From the NCBI RefSeq assembly GCF_002735705.1, contig NZ_PDZL01000004.1:124001-188000 (forward strand): a DNA stretch of 64,000 nucleotides. Direction: 5' to 3'. This DNA is from Janthinobacterium sp. BJB426. GTDB lineage: Bacteria > Pseudomonadota > Gammaproteobacteria > Burkholderiales > Burkholderiaceae_D. The position numbers were made by a program, and so were the translations under genes. Positions 17,507 through 26,851 of this stretch are shown here, piece after piece; positions within the stretch are counted from its first letter, which is position 1, and every line of letters starts with the position of its first letter. The notes below the pieces were generated by a model. It was not told the origin of the DNA. It did not search any database and saw nothing but the letters and a program-made list of their open reading frames with translations.

Positions 17507-19030
17507 CTATGCGGCCATATACGCAGGCTCAAACTCGAATGGGTCACTGGCCAACCAGCCAGCGGCGCGGAGCACATTCGTCGCTTGCGAGACGGTCGGT
17601 ATTTTCGCCGACATGGGTACCATACGGGCCACCTTCGTTGGTGCGGCAGAGCTAGCCTTTTGTGAAGAATCAGCGTACATATCGCCAACGGAGCTCTGCT
17701 GCGCAGCGGAGGCATTATTGGCAGCTGATTCAGAATCGGCTGTTGTTCCCGCCCCCCCGAGTCTTTTCTGCTGCTGTGCGCGTAAGATTGAGATGGCGGT
17801 AGGAACGACATAGAGATCGTCCTGCATGATTTTTTCCAATTGATCGTCGAGCGGTAACAAATCCTCGAACTGGCTCATCTTGGCTGGATCTTTACTTCGT
17901 AAAGCCTCGATCGCTGGCAACAACAACTTCATCTTTGTACCAGCGATATGCTTAAAAACGGTCTCATCAAGTTGCTCGATGCCCGACTGAATTGCATATC
18001 GTTGCCCCAAGATCATGAACCGGGCCAGAAAGTCGGTGACGCCTTGGGTCAAATCATAGATGGTGGCTTTTAACGCATCGGTCAACTCGCAGGGATTTTG
18101 AACCCATTGATAGTCCCACATTGTCTCAAGCAACAGATTCCACGTCTCATCATGCTCTTCCGGTTGTTTGAAATCGTACACGCCTTGACCGGAAACCCTG
18201 CGGGCGTTCCTGACAACATCAGCAAAAAGTCTTGCCATAGCGTTGGTTCCCACAAATACGACAGGAATGCCTATGGTGTTGATTAACGTGACGAAGAAAT
18301 TGAGCATGCTTTCCTTACCCGGCGTTTTTGCCGCGTTAAGGTGCTGTAGCTCATCAATGAAGATGGCGCCGACAAAATACGTGCTCGCCGTCTGCTCCAT
18401 CGCTTGAATCAAACTCGATACACTGCGCTTAGTTCGATAATGGGTTACGTGAATATCATCTCCAAGCGCTGCATCAACAGCGCGAAAGAACGCTTGGCAC
18501 AACCCAACCAATGAGCCGTCATTTGGACAATCAAATCGTAGCCAAGCAATCTGTGTATGAATGAAATCGCGCCCGTGGTATCGGGTATGCGTAATAACCT
18601 GTGGATAAAGATTCAGGACCGCCTTCAACGCAGTGGTTTTTCCCATTCCACTCAGTCCAATCAAACTGAACGTTGAGGCTGTAACGTTGGTAATTGAAGA
18701 GCCACTTTGGGCTCTGATGGAATGCAAGTGCCGCCACGTGGCTGCATCCATTGGATTTCGCCCGATGTAACCACTACGTAGAACTGAAGAGATGACAGCT
18801 TCCAGTTCTAGATGAATCATAAATGGCTGGATCAGATGCGATATCCGATTTAAGCAATGCATGCGAATATGCTTAGGAAGTGCTCTTTCTTCTCCCGGTA
18901 AAGGGGGAATCGAGGCCAAACCTTCCCCCGCATCTTCTTCAGACAAAATAGGCGGCAAGGCCTCAATTAAGGGATTACCGGCGTACTCCAATACTGGAGA
19001 GTCCTCATAAAATGCTTGAATTGAAACCAC
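17507..19030 (-). CDS. tnsC: transposition regulator ATPase TnsC
   Basis: TnsC is the AAA+ matchmaker that polymerises on target DNA marked by TnsD and activates TnsAB. The 507 residues contain Walker A GLSGMGKTT (125-133) and Walker B AIFIDELQHLN, followed by sensor-like segments, as in TnsC/TniB ATPases. Translation appears to start at a GTG immediately after the tnsB stop (TAAGTG), which implies coupled translation. The C-terminal 100 residues are A/S/Q-rich and low in complexity, as is common for the TnsA/B-contacting tail. Confidence 0.92.
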   Translation of the reverse strand: MVSIQAFYEDSPVLEYAGNPLIEALPPILSEEDAGEGLASIPPLPGEERALPKHIRMHCLNRISHLIQPFMIHLELEAVISSVLRSGYIGRNPMDAATWRHLHSIRAQSGSSITNVTASTFSLIGLSGMGKTTALKAVLNLYPQVITHTRYHGRDFIHTQIAWLRFDCPNDGSLVGLCQAFFRAVDAALGDDIHVTHYRTKRSVSSLIQAMEQTASTYFVGAIFIDELQHLNAAKTPGKESMLNFFVTLINTIGIPVVFVGTNAMARLFADVVRNARRVSGQGVYDFKQPEEHDETWNLLLETMWDYQWVQNPCELTDALKATIYDLTQGVTDFLARFMILGQRYAIQSGIEQLDETVFKHIAGTKMKLLLPAIEALRSKDPAKMSQFEDLLPLDDQLEKIMQDDLYVVPTAISILRAQQQKRLGGAGTTADSESAANNASAAQQSSVGDMYADSSQKASSAAPTKVARMVPMSAKIPTVSQATNVLRAAGWLASDPFEFEPAYMAA

Positions 19031-21217
19031 TTATTTGCTCCTATTTCTACCGGCACGGCTCAACAAACTAATCACCTCAGCCCCTCTCGCACCCGCATAT
19101 TCGCTGGCTACGCTTGACTCCCTTTTGGCTGGAGCTGGAGCAGACGTAAGTCCAGCCGCAAATGGTTCGCTATTGCCACAAAGCGCTGCTGCGGAAGCAT
19201 CGGCTCTCTGTATGTCGCGCTCCAGGGCTCGATTGCCCTTAATGCCAGCCACCGCAGCCGCGGCTGATGTAGGCGCCTGCGCTTCTTGCTTCGCTGCGCT
19301 CGCCGTTGCAACAGTAGACTCCACGAATCCAGCGAGATCGACCCTGCTATTGAGCGCGGCATATTGGCTCTCTGGAGAAATTGCCCCAGTTATCGCGAGC
19401 ATATCGACTACCTCTTCAGTGCGCATACCGACACATCGCGCTTCAGTAGAGCGGAGCGGACATTGCACAAAGGCGCCGGATCTATCCTTGATCCAGATGT
19501 GATCGGCCATCGGTTCAGACCAAATGTCGATACTTTCGCGACCATTGGCCCTGGCATTCGCCGAACGCTTTCCAGTCGGATCTAGCACATTGTTGTAAAA
19601 CATTCCGTTAATGTAAATCCCACCTGCCTGCACCGAGCCTCGGGCCTGAGGCAGCAGATGCAGATATATCTCTTCGCGGGTTCGCTCATTTGGCTCGATC
19701 AAGTCGTTTTGCGCCGCCCAGTTCCAAATCGCGATAGGTGTGGGCTCAACGTTCTGCCCAATCATGACCTTTGAAAGACGTTTAGGGTCACGACTATGAT
19801 GATTCCAATCCAGCACAGACCTGATCATGATGCTCGTGAATTGATGGAGGTCGAGCGTGGCATCTAGACGGTAATCTCGTTGCCCCCGCTCCTTCTCCCG
19901 GCTTTTGAGCCCACCAGGCATCCAGCGGATCTGGCCACGGCTTTGCAGGAGACGGAACGAGCTTTCGACCGTACCCTTCCAGTCAGCGCGAAACGGCGGA
20001 AGAATATCGAGCGTAATAGACAGCTTATGCATCGCCTGCTCCGCAGCCTCACCTAACATTTCACCCCGGTCGCCAACAACCTCATGTGGAAGGTGCTCGC
20101 AAGGCCAATCCGCCGGATCGATAACGATCCCGAAGGAAGCACAATAGGCTACCTTGTCAGTGAAAGCATTAAATAGCGCGTGCCGCGCTATGTTCCAGCT
20201 AGGTCCTTCCAAGCCCACATGCAGACCGACGATCATTCGCGACATCACGTCAATGACAACATATACAACCGGGCGGCCGATAATCCAATTGCGATTGAAG
20301 CGACTAACCAGATAAACGTCCGCAATCGTGGCGTCAATTTCGAACCGGTGACACGGACCACGCAAACCATGATGAGCGTTCCCAACGATAGGCCGGTGGT
20401 CCATCGCCCACTTGGTTTCCCCCTTTCGGCCCCGCATGACATCCATCGCGTCAAAGGCTTTTTTACCCCAATAGGAAAATTGTGTCGGAGAGGGTACTTG
20501 GTCCAATTGCTTGAGTGGCGCACCTCCACAACTGCCATCTGGAGATGCAACTTCTACACGATAAAAGTGGTCCAGCATCTTATTGTATGCATCAATGATG
20601 AGCCGGGTTCCATTATTTTTGTACAGCGTATAACCGATTTTGATGATCCGCTTATCGTCTTCAGTAAGTTTTTTTGTTGTCTGACTCTCTTCGCCCAAGT
20701 AGCGGGCAGGACGCCCCGCCTTCTTCTCGCCCGAGTACTCTCGCTCGACACCAGGTGCCCCGGAATGAATATACTTCCCGAGGAAAGCGTTTGGCGTCAT
20801 GCCAAAGGCCCAGTAACGGTAGACAAGGCGATAGATCGTTTTCTTTGGCTTGTTTATCTTGCTGGCGTACGCCGCAATGATGGGCCCAAGTTTGCCTGGC
20901 AGATAAATTTGCTTGTCAGCAAAAATAGGGCCGATCAGACCCCATAGTTGAGTTCGCTTAGCTTTGGCGGCATCGCTTAGCTCGTCTTCTGTTTGCAGCA
21001 TGAATGAGGGCAGGCGCATCGATACCTTGCGCAACTTATCAGCAGCAAGCATTGATTCAAGGTCGCTAAGCCGCATCGGCGTCGGCACACCATACGGCTC
21101 TTTGAGAGCAAACAACATGACCAGGTCAATCTCTCGGTCTGTCCAAAGAACACGCATCGGGTGCTCAAACGGCGGTTCGGCGAAAACCGCCTTCAGAACT
21201 GCATTAACAGTTAGCAT
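19031..21217 (-). CDS. tnsB: Tn7-like transposase TnsB (DDE)
   Basis: TnsB binds the transposon end repeats and carries out 3' cleavage and strand transfer. The 728-residue protein has the retroviral-integrase-type triad D295 (FEIDAT), D383 (VVGDRGE) and E418 (KGTVESS); the 35-residue D-E spacing is correct. Helix-turn-helix DNA-binding regions precede the catalytic core and a Mu-type C-terminal domain follows. The start overlaps the tnsA stop by one base (TAATG). The last 100 residues are an Ala-rich tail. All catalytic residues are intact. Confidence 0.93.
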   Translation of the reverse strand: MLTVNAVLKAVFAEPPFEHPMRVLWTDREIDLVMLFALKEPYGVPTPMRLSDLESMLAADKLRKVSMRLPSFMLQTEDELSDAAKAKRTQLWGLIGPIFADKQIYLPGKLGPIIAAYASKINKPKKTIYRLVYRYWAFGMTPNAFLGKYIHSGAPGVEREYSGEKKAGRPARYLGEESQTTKKLTEDDKRIIKIGYTLYKNNGTRLIIDAYNKMLDHFYRVEVASPDGSCGGAPLKQLDQVPSPTQFSYWGKKAFDAMDVMRGRKGETKWAMDHRPIVGNAHHGLRGPCHRFEIDATIADVYLVSRFNRNWIIGRPVVYVVIDVMSRMIVGLHVGLEGPSWNIARHALFNAFTDKVAYCASFGIVIDPADWPCEHLPHEVVGDRGEMLGEAAEQAMHKLSITLDILPPFRADWKGTVESSFRLLQSRGQIRWMPGGLKSREKERGQRDYRLDATLDLHQFTSIMIRSVLDWNHHSRDPKRLSKVMIGQNVEPTPIAIWNWAAQNDLIEPNERTREEIYLHLLPQARGSVQAGGIYINGMFYNNVLDPTGKRSANARANGRESIDIWSEPMADHIWIKDRSGAFVQCPLRSTEARCVGMRTEEVVDMLAITGAISPESQYAALNSRVDLAGFVESTVATASAAKQEAQAPTSAAAAVAGIKGNRALERDIQRADASAAALCGNSEPFAAGLTSAPAPAKRESSVASEYAGARGAEVISLLSRAGRNRSK

Positions 21218-21981
21218 TATGCGGCCCTCCTGTTCGTTTCACGAAGGGCCGGTATCGACAGTTTCGGGCATTTCAAAGTGGGGTCCAACGGGGTGCTAGC
21301 GATGTCCGTCACAATGCTCTTGTTCCAGAGTAAGTGCTTTAAGAGTTTCATACCTGATCGGTATGGGATGCCGGCCGTCGTTGAGGCGCCACGTACCAAA
21401 GACGCCATGGTCCGATCGCCATCCGCCGCTTTTAGAACGAGCTCCGTGAATCGGCTTTGCTGGTCTGGCGAAGCATCCACGGGTTCCTCCATCCGTGCAG
21501 ACCTGTGTAACCATTCCAAATTGTCGAAGAGGATCTGGCTACCCACTTTTTCTGTCACAATTTTCCAGTCCGTTACAGAGCTTTCGGCCCATATTGCCCG
21601 CTCCAGATCAAGCTTATCAATAGTCCATAGCCCACTATTGGGATCAACAAGGTCTTTCTCATACTTGCAGGTTCTGATCGCCAGTCGTTTTTTTTGTCCG
21701 GGTTCCTGAAGTGTGACCACGAAGTCGGACGTCAACACAAATGGAAGTTGCGTGCCTACAAAAACCGGATACTGGATGCCCATTTCCGCAGCGATGTCCC
21801 GGGCCTTCGATGTCGCAAACAATGGGTACTGTTCGCGGATGTCTACCACCAGGTCAGAAAATTCAAGCAGAAGGAAATAGCGAAATTCCAGGTCGGAAAA
21901 AAAATGGTGCATGCGCCCAGATTTTATGCCTGGGGCTTTGCGAGACCGGCCTAGTGATGGAATATCTTGCACGCGCAGCAC
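21217..21981 (-). CDS. tnsA: Tn7-like endonuclease TnsA, probably 5'-frameshifted
   Basis: TnsA makes the 5' cuts that, with TnsB, excise the element for cut-and-paste movement. Read from a GTG at 21981 the protein has 254 residues with likely catalytic residues E32 (FFSDLEF), D86 (LTSDFVV) and K106 (CKYEKD). The usual TnsA start is missing from this frame. It lies immediately upstream in another frame: ATG at 22070 encodes MGKRRFKTEADIAR.. through SSYKP and then runs to a stop at 21951-21953. Relatives read YKPW-LRVQDIPS across this point; here the DNA reads CCGTGCTGCGC where CCGTGGCTGCGC would keep frame. One missing G explains the break. The GTG start could still give an N-terminally shortened protein. 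Confidence 0.8.
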   Translation of the reverse strand: MLRVQDIPSLGRSRKAPGIKSGRMHHFFSDLEFRYFLLLEFSDLVVDIREQYPLFATSKARDIAAEMGIQYPVFVGTQLPFVLTSDFVVTLQEPGQKKRLAIRTCKYEKDLVDPNSGLWTIDKLDLERAIWAESSVTDWKIVTEKVGSQILFDNLEWLHRSARMEEPVDASPDQQSRFTELVLKAADGDRTMASLVRGASTTAGIPYRSGMKLLKHLLWNKSIVTDIASTPLDPTLKCPKLSIPALRETNRRAA

Positions 21982-22070
21982 GGTTTGTAGGATGAGCCTT
22001 CCCCTTGTCCGTACCCCTGTTTAACAAAGCGCGCAATATCCGCTTCGGTCTTGAATCGTCTCTTTCCCAT
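21954..22070 (-). pseudogene. detached N-terminal coding segment of tnsA
   Basis: The minus-strand ATG at 22070 encodes 39 residues; the first thirty (MGKRRFKTEADIAR, FVKQGYGQGEGSSYKP) are the standard TnsA N-terminus. The frame then leaves the TnsA frame after the proline codon and stops. A single-base deletion at about 21979-21980, or a sequencing error, would account for it. Confidence 0.75.
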
Positions 22071-22298
22071 AGCGAAATCCTGTAGATCTTTGCGAAAAAT
22101 GCCATATGGTAATGGTCAGGGATTCAAAGCGCTAGATTCAAACCGAACGGCGTAGAGTTTTGGCAGTGTGATAGTTAGGTTAGCAGCTTTTAAGCTACAT
22201 TCCAGTTTACTGCCTGTTGTGATGCATCCTGCACGTGCTCACCGGTGACCCAAATCGGGCTGGCCCTCCGGTCTCAGCGCCACATAGGTGAAATCGAT

Positions 22299-23361
22299 AT
22301 GGCCGAAAAGGGGGCAGACGCATATTTCATCCGCCAGACACTGCAACACGCGCTGCAAAGGCTGATGGAAATGGACGTCGAAGCGCTGTATCAGGCCGCC
22401 TACGGCGAGCGCAGCGAGGAGCGCATCAACAGCCGCAACGGCTACCGCGACCGGGCCTATGAAACACGGGCCGGCAAGGCCTGGAGCCGCGGCGCACGGC
22501 CGAGAAAGCGCTGACGGCGGTAATCCCGGAAGCTTATATCCAGGGCATTTCAACGCGTTCGGTCAATGAACTGGTGAAATCCATGGGCATGACTGGTGTG
22601 TCCAAGAGCCAAGTTTCGCGGCTGTGCGAGGAAATCGATGAGCGCGTGCAAGCCTTCCTGGACCGGCCCATCGAGCGTGACTGGCCCTACCTGTGGATCG
22701 TCGCCACTTGCGTTAAATCGCGCCAAGCCGGACGGGTGGTATCGGTAGCAGTAATAATCGCTGTGGCCGTCAATACCGACGGCGTGCGCGAAATTCTTGG
22801 CGTGGCCAAGAGTCTTTCCGAAGGAGAACCGCTCTAGACGGACTTCTTGCGCGGCCTGACCCGGCGCGGTCTGCGTGGCGTCAAGCTCGTCATTTCCGAT
22901 GCCCATGAGGGACTCAAAGCGGCAGCCAGCAACGTGCTCAAGGCAACATGGCAGCGCTGCCGCGTCCACTTCATCCGCAACGCGCTAGCGCATGCTGGCA
23001 AAGGCCAGCGCCAGGCTGTGCTGGCCATGATCAATACCATCTTCGTACAGGAGACGCCGGAGGCGGCCAGTGGCCAGTAGCCAGTAGCCAATGGCGAACT
23101 GTGGCCGACTGGCTGCGGGCCAAATTTCCCAAGCTGGCCAGCAAGATGGACGACGCCGAACATGAAGTGCTGGCCTTCATGGGCTTCCCCAAGGCACACC
23201 GAACCCAAATTCACAGTACCAACCCGCTGGAACGGATCAATGCCGAGGTGAAGCGACGCACCAACGTCATCGGTATCTTCCCCAATGACCAGGCCATTAT
23301 CCGACTCGTCGGTGCCATGATGCTCGAACAAAACGACGAGTGGTCGCTGAAGCCGCGATAG
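22299..23361 (+). pseudogene. decayed IS256-family (mutator) transposase
   Basis: Segments in different frames add up to one IS256-type transposase: MEMDVEALYQAAYGERS and NSRNGYRDR, then [16 protein letters not shown], then VKLVISDAHEGLKAA, then STNPLERINAEVKRRTNVIG. It is inactive for several visible reasons. About 17 codons are missing after ETRAG (near 22475), with a frame change. The first catalytic aspartate is replaced by valine (LWIVAT at 22691-22708 where intact copies read LWLDAT). TAG at 22835 stands where intact copies have TGG. A TAG at 23078 and a further frame change follow beside a small duplication of CCAGTAG. It lies between the Tn7 right end and tnsA, on the opposite strand, so it invaded the element and then decayed. 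Confidence 0.88.
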
Positions 23362-23560
23362 ATGCAGCTTAAAGGATTGCAATCCTTGAGCGGAAATCAG
23401 TCTGCACGGCTCTCTGCCGTGATCAACTGACCAGGGCCCCAGCACCTTGAGAATCACATCTCATACACCACGTCTAGGGACACCATTACACAAATCGGAA
23501 ATTATGCCCTGATGGGTCTAGGGCACTGGCAGGGCCAGAAGTACGCCTGCTGTGCCTGGG

Positions 23561-23711
23561 CAGACCTTATTCTTTGATTGACATGAGGAAGGAAACACAC
23601 CGCTTGAAAGCCGCTGCCAGGGCCAAAAGCCACGCCAGACGGCCTTTGTCAGACTTTATTATTTTTTGTCAGACTTTATTATTTATTGTCAGACTTTATT
23701 GTTTGTCCACA
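23561..23711. repeat. Tn7-type right end with TnsB-binding repeats
   Basis: Read on the minus strand from 23711, the element begins TGTGGACAAACAATAAAGTC, close to the Tn7 right end. Three identical 15-bp repeats (AATAAAGTCTGACAA on the minus strand) occupy 23646-23660, 23666-23680 and 23686-23700 at an exact 20-bp period. A fourth, one-mismatch copy of the 11-bp core lies at 23561-23571 (plus strand CAGACCTTATT). Tn7R carries four closely packed TnsB sites, so this is the expected right-end design. Confidence 0.9.
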
Positions 23712-23716
23712 GCAGA
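23712..23716. repeat. putative 5-bp target duplication (one copy)
   Basis: GCAGA directly follows the terminal TGT of the right end. Tn7-like insertion duplicates 5 bp; the partner copy would lie at the left end beyond this window. Confidence 0.6.
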
Positions 23717-23732
23717 AAGGCCGAATCCGGCC
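23717..23732 (-). terminator. glmS terminator beside the insertion point
   Basis: On the minus strand GGCCG-gatt-CGGCC (23719-23732) is followed by TTTCTG and then the transposon end. The T tract is short, possibly because the insertion replaced the original continuation. Confidence 0.5.
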
Positions 23733-23735
23733 TGC

Positions 23736-25565
23736 TTACTCCACCGTCACCGACTTCGCCAGATTGCGTGGCTTGTCCACATCCGTGCCGCGCGCCAGTG
23801 CCGTGTGATACGCCAGCAATTGCAGCGCGACCACGTGCAGGATCGGCGACAGGTCGCCGTAGTGCTCGGGCAGGCGGATGACGTGCAGGCCTTCGCCGGA
23901 GCTGATGCGGGAATCCACGTCGGCGAAGACGTACAACTGGCCGCCGCGGGCGCGCACTTCCTGCATGTTCGATTTCAGCTTTTCGATCAGGGCGTCGTTT
24001 GGCGCGATGGTGACGACCGGCATTTCATTCGTCACCAGGGCCAGCGGGCCGTGCTTGAGTTCGCCGGCCGGATACGCTTCGGCGTGGATATACGAGATTT
24101 CCTTCAGCTTTAACGCGCCTTCCAGGGCGATCGGGTAGTGCATGCCGCGGCCCAGGAAGAGGGCGTTTTCCTTGCGGGCGAATTCTTCGGACCAGGCGAT
24201 GATTTGCGGTTCCAGCGCCAGCACGGAAGCGATGGCGACGGGCAAGTGGCGCATGGCTTTCAGGTGCGCCGCTTCCTGTTCTTCGGAGAGGCGCCCATTG
24301 ACTTGCGCCAGGCACAGGGTCAGCAGGAACAGGCCGGCCAGCTGCGTCGTGAACGCCTTGGTGGAGGCCACGCCCACTTCCACGCCGGCGCGCGTGATGT
24401 AGGCCAGCGCGCATTCGCGCACCATGGCGCTGGTGGCCACGTTGCAGATGGTCAAGGTGTGCTGCATGCCCAGGCTGCGCGCATGTTTCAGGGCGGCCAG
24501 GGTATCGGCCGTTTCGCCGCTTTGCGAAATGGTCACCACCAAGGTGTTCGGGTGCGGCACGCTGTCGCGGTAGCGGTATTCGCTGGCCACTTCCACGCTG
24601 ACGGGCACCTTGGCGATCGACTCGATCCAGTACTTGGCTGTCATGCCCGCATACGAGCTGGTGCCGCAGGCGAGAATCAGCACGCGGTCGATCTGCTTGA
24701 AGATGGCATAGGCGTTGTCGCCGAACAATTCCGGCATGATGCCCGTCACGCCTTCGAGCGTGTCGCCGATGGCGCGCGGCTGCTCAAAAATTTCCTTTTG
24801 CATGTAGTGGCGATACGGGCCCAGCTCGGCCGCGCCCGTGTGCGCGTGCACGGTCTTCACTTCGCGCTCGACGGGCATGCCGTCGACGTCGACGATCCAG
24901 CAGCGCGACAATTGCAGGTCGACCACGTCGCCTTCTTCCAGGTAGATGATCTGGTCCGTCGTGCCGGCCAGGGCCATGGCGTCCGACGCGACAAAGTTTT
25001 CACCGTTGCCCAGGCCGACGATCAGGGGCGAGCCCTGGCGCGCGGCGACCACGCGGTGCGGTTCGTCGCGGCAGAACACGGCGATCGCATACGCGCCGTC
25101 CAGGCGTTTCACGGCCTGCTGCACGGTTTCAAATAAATCGCCGTTGTACATGTGCTCGACCAGGTGGGCGATCACTTCCGTATCCGTCTGGCTCTGGAAG
25201 ACGTAGCCGAGGGCCGTCAGTTCGGCGCGCAGTTCATCGTGGTTTTCGATGATGCCGTTATGCACCAGCGCCACGCGGGCGTTCTCTTCCGTTGGGGAAA
25301 AGTGCGGGTGGGCATTGAAGGAGACAGGGGCGCCATGCGTGGCCCAGCGCGTGTGGGCGATGCCCGTAAAACCGCTCAAGCCTTCTTCGGCGATCTGCTT
25401 TTCCAGCTCGGCCACGCGCGAGGTGGAGCGCGAACGCTGCAAACGGCCATCCGCATGCAGGGCGATGCCGCAGGAATCGTAGCCGCGGTATTCCAGGCGC
25501 TTCAAGCCTTCGACCAGGATGGGAGTGATATTACGTTGCGCTACCGCGCCGACGATGCCGCACAT
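23736..25565 (-). CDS. glmS: glucosamine-6-phosphate synthase
   Basis: GlmS makes glucosamine-6-phosphate from fructose-6-phosphate and glutamine, the entry to UDP-GlcNAc for peptidoglycan and LPS. The 609-residue protein begins MCGIVGAV, so Cys2 is the glutaminase nucleophile. The N-terminal class II amidotransferase domain (to about 230) is followed by two SIS isomerase domains ([23 protein letters not shown]). The C-terminus LAKSVTVE is the usual glmS end used by Tn7 elements. glmU, the next pathway gene, lies 1.3 kb away on the same strand, separated by a divergent Lrp gene. Confidence 0.97.
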   Translation of the reverse strand: MCGIVGAVAQRNITPILVEGLKRLEYRGYDSCGIALHADGRLQRSRSTSRVAELEKQIAEEGLSGFTGIAHTRWATHGAPVSFNAHPHFSPTEENARVALVHNGIIENHDELRAELTALGYVFQSQTDTEVIAHLVEHMYNGDLFETVQQAVKRLDGAYAIAVFCRDEPHRVVAARQGSPLIVGLGNGENFVASDAMALAGTTDQIIYLEEGDVVDLQLSRCWIVDVDGMPVEREVKTVHAHTGAAELGPYRHYMQKEIFEQPRAIGDTLEGVTGIMPELFGDNAYAIFKQIDRVLILACGTSSYAGMTAKYWIESIAKVPVSVEVASEYRYRDSVPHPNTLVVTISQSGETADTLAALKHARSLGMQHTLTICNVATSAMVRECALAYITRAGVEVGVASTKAFTTQLAGLFLLTLCLAQVNGRLSEEQEAAHLKAMRHLPVAIASVLALEPQIIAWSEEFARKENALFLGRGMHYPIALEGALKLKEISYIHAEAYPAGELKHGPLALVTNEMPVVTIAPNDALIEKLKSNMQEVRARGGQLYVFADVDSRISSGEGLHVIRLPEHYGDLSPILHVVALQLLAYHTALARGTDVDKPRNLAKSVTVE

Positions 25566-25726
25566 GGAAACCTCTGTCTAAAATTTAATCAATGCATGCA
25601 TGCTAATGCAGAGCGTATGAAATATGCTTTCTAAATACGTATATTTTTGACTGAATATTTCACCTCTATTTTGCGATGAAATATTATTTCATTTAAACTC
25701 AATATATTTTCAAATTCATCAAAATC

Positions 25727-26200
25727 ATGAGCGAACACAACATTACCCTCGACGAGATCGATCGTCGCATCCTGAACGCCTTGCAAATTGATGCATCGCA
25801 AACCAACAGCGAGCTGGCGCGCTCGGTACACGTCTCGGCGCCCACCTGTTTGCGCAGGGTCAAGCATTTGCGGGAAAGCGGCGTCATCGAGCGGCAAGTG
25901 GCCATCGTCGCACCGCAGCTGGTGGGCGCGCGCCTGACGGCCATCGTGGAGATCACGCTCGACGTACAGGCGGCGGAGCGCATGGCCGAATTCGAGCAAC
26001 TCGTGGCACAGGAAGCGGCCGTGCTGCAATGCTACCGCGTCTCGCCCGGGCCCGACTTCGTGCTGATGGTGCAAGTGGCCGACATGCCTGCCTATCACGC
26101 GCTGGCGCACCGCCTGTTTGCTGCGCACGCCAATGTGCGCAACGTGAAAAGCTATTTTTCCACGTTCCGCAGCAAATTCGAGACGCGCATCGCCGTGTGA
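25727..26200 (+). CDS. Lrp/AsnC family regulator
   Basis: A 157-residue regulator with the Lrp layout: N-terminal helix-turn-helix (IDRRILNALQIDASQTNSEL then VHVSAPTCLRRVKHLRESG) and a C-terminal RAM/ligand domain (AQEAAVLQCYRVSPGPDFVL). It is transcribed divergently from glmS across a strongly A+T-rich 160-bp gap, so it may regulate itself and perhaps glmS. The effector is unknown; family members usually sense amino acids. A second Lrp-type gene is found beside putA at 34.9 kb. Confidence 0.88.
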   Translation: MSEHNITLDEIDRRILNALQIDASQTNSELARSVHVSAPTCLRRVKHLRESGVIERQVAIVAPQLVGARLTAIVEITLDVQAAERMAEFEQLVAQEAAVLQCYRVSPGPDFVLMVQVADMPAYHALAHRLFAAHANVRNVKSYFSTFRSKFETRIAV

Positions 26201-26792
26201 AGCAGGCTGCAGACAAGTTATCCCTGCTTATCCCTGGTTTTTCGTCTGCTTATACACAAGCTTATCCACAACACAAAAAATTACAGATTTCCACAGCCGC
26301 CACATCCGGCCTCGCGTGAGGCCTCTGAATAAATATACATGGGCTCCAGGATAAAACTTATCCCGGCTTATGCATCGCTTATCCACGTCTTGAGAACAGG
26401 CTTTTGCACAGCTTTACCCACAGCCGACATTCAAGAATAGCCCTTGAATATCCTTCAAATACAATGACTTACAAGTTATCCATCACTTGTTCGCAGATTA
26501 CGCACAGGCTTATCCACATTCCAGATAAGCAAAAATCAGGGCATGGTTTGGTAGCCTACGCAGGCTGACCCATATGCTGGAGCGGCAAGCTGGGCCAAAT
26601 AACTTATCCCGTCTTTTCCACAGGATCTTTACCGTTTATACGCAGCTTATACCGGGCTTATCCATCACTTGTCCGCATGCTTGTTCACATATTTATCCAC
26701 ACATAACAATACGGAGAAAATACTGTGTGGGAAAAGTGGCGTGACTTATCCCGAGTTGTCAGTCCACTCTCCACAGGATTATCCACAGGCGT
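26201..26792. other. DnaA-box-rich intergenic region
   Basis: Non-coding. It contains DnaA boxes, all in the plus orientation: TTATACACA at 26250, TTATCCACA at 26262, 26510, 26693 and 26779, and TTATCCACG at 26379. Weaker relatives include TTACGCACA at 26498 and several TTATCC starts. No DnaA-trio repeats or strongly A+T-rich unwinding stretch is seen. It may titrate DnaA, regulate a neighbour, or be a remnant of an origin. Confidence 0.65.
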
Positions 26793-26827
26793 AAAAAAAC
26801 GCCGCCAGCCCGGACAGGCTGACGGCG
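26793..26827 (-). terminator. glmU terminator
   Basis: On the minus strand a 10-bp stem with one mismatch (arms 26801-26810 and 26818-26827) is followed by seven T, 25 bp past the glmU stop. Confidence 0.85.
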
Positions 26828-26851
26828 TCATGCGAACCGAGGACGGCGCGC

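Larger units (their letters stand above)
1..23711 (-). mobile_element. Tn7-like transposon, right part (left end outside window)
   Basis: The element is defined by tnsA-tnsB-tnsC-tnsD read inward from a Tn7-type right end placed 25 bp past the glmS stop codon, which is the orientation and position of Tn7 itself. Cargo lies between tnsD and the window start: a second tniQ, an ABC-three-component system, a type I restriction-modification operon with an ATPase/HNH pair, and one unknown gene. Cargo modules differ visibly in base composition: 11.2-14.6 kb is much richer in A+T than the hsd block, which suggests separate acquisitions. I searched the first 15 kb by eye for a matching left end (GCAGA followed by TGTGGAC and AATAAAGTC repeats) and found none. 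Confidence 0.9.
23712..23790 (-). other. attTn7 attachment region at the end of glmS
   Basis: The insertion point is 25 bp past the glmS stop (23736-23738), the standard Tn7 distance. The TnsD-recognised sequence is expected within the final codons of glmS ([11 protein letters not shown]), which are intact. Confidence 0.85.

Noticed and set aside
1..24000. Possible CRISPR array or Cas genes serving the second TniQ
   Set aside because: No regularly spaced repeats with unique spacers and no Cas-like protein were seen; the only periodic repeats are the Tn7 end repeats.
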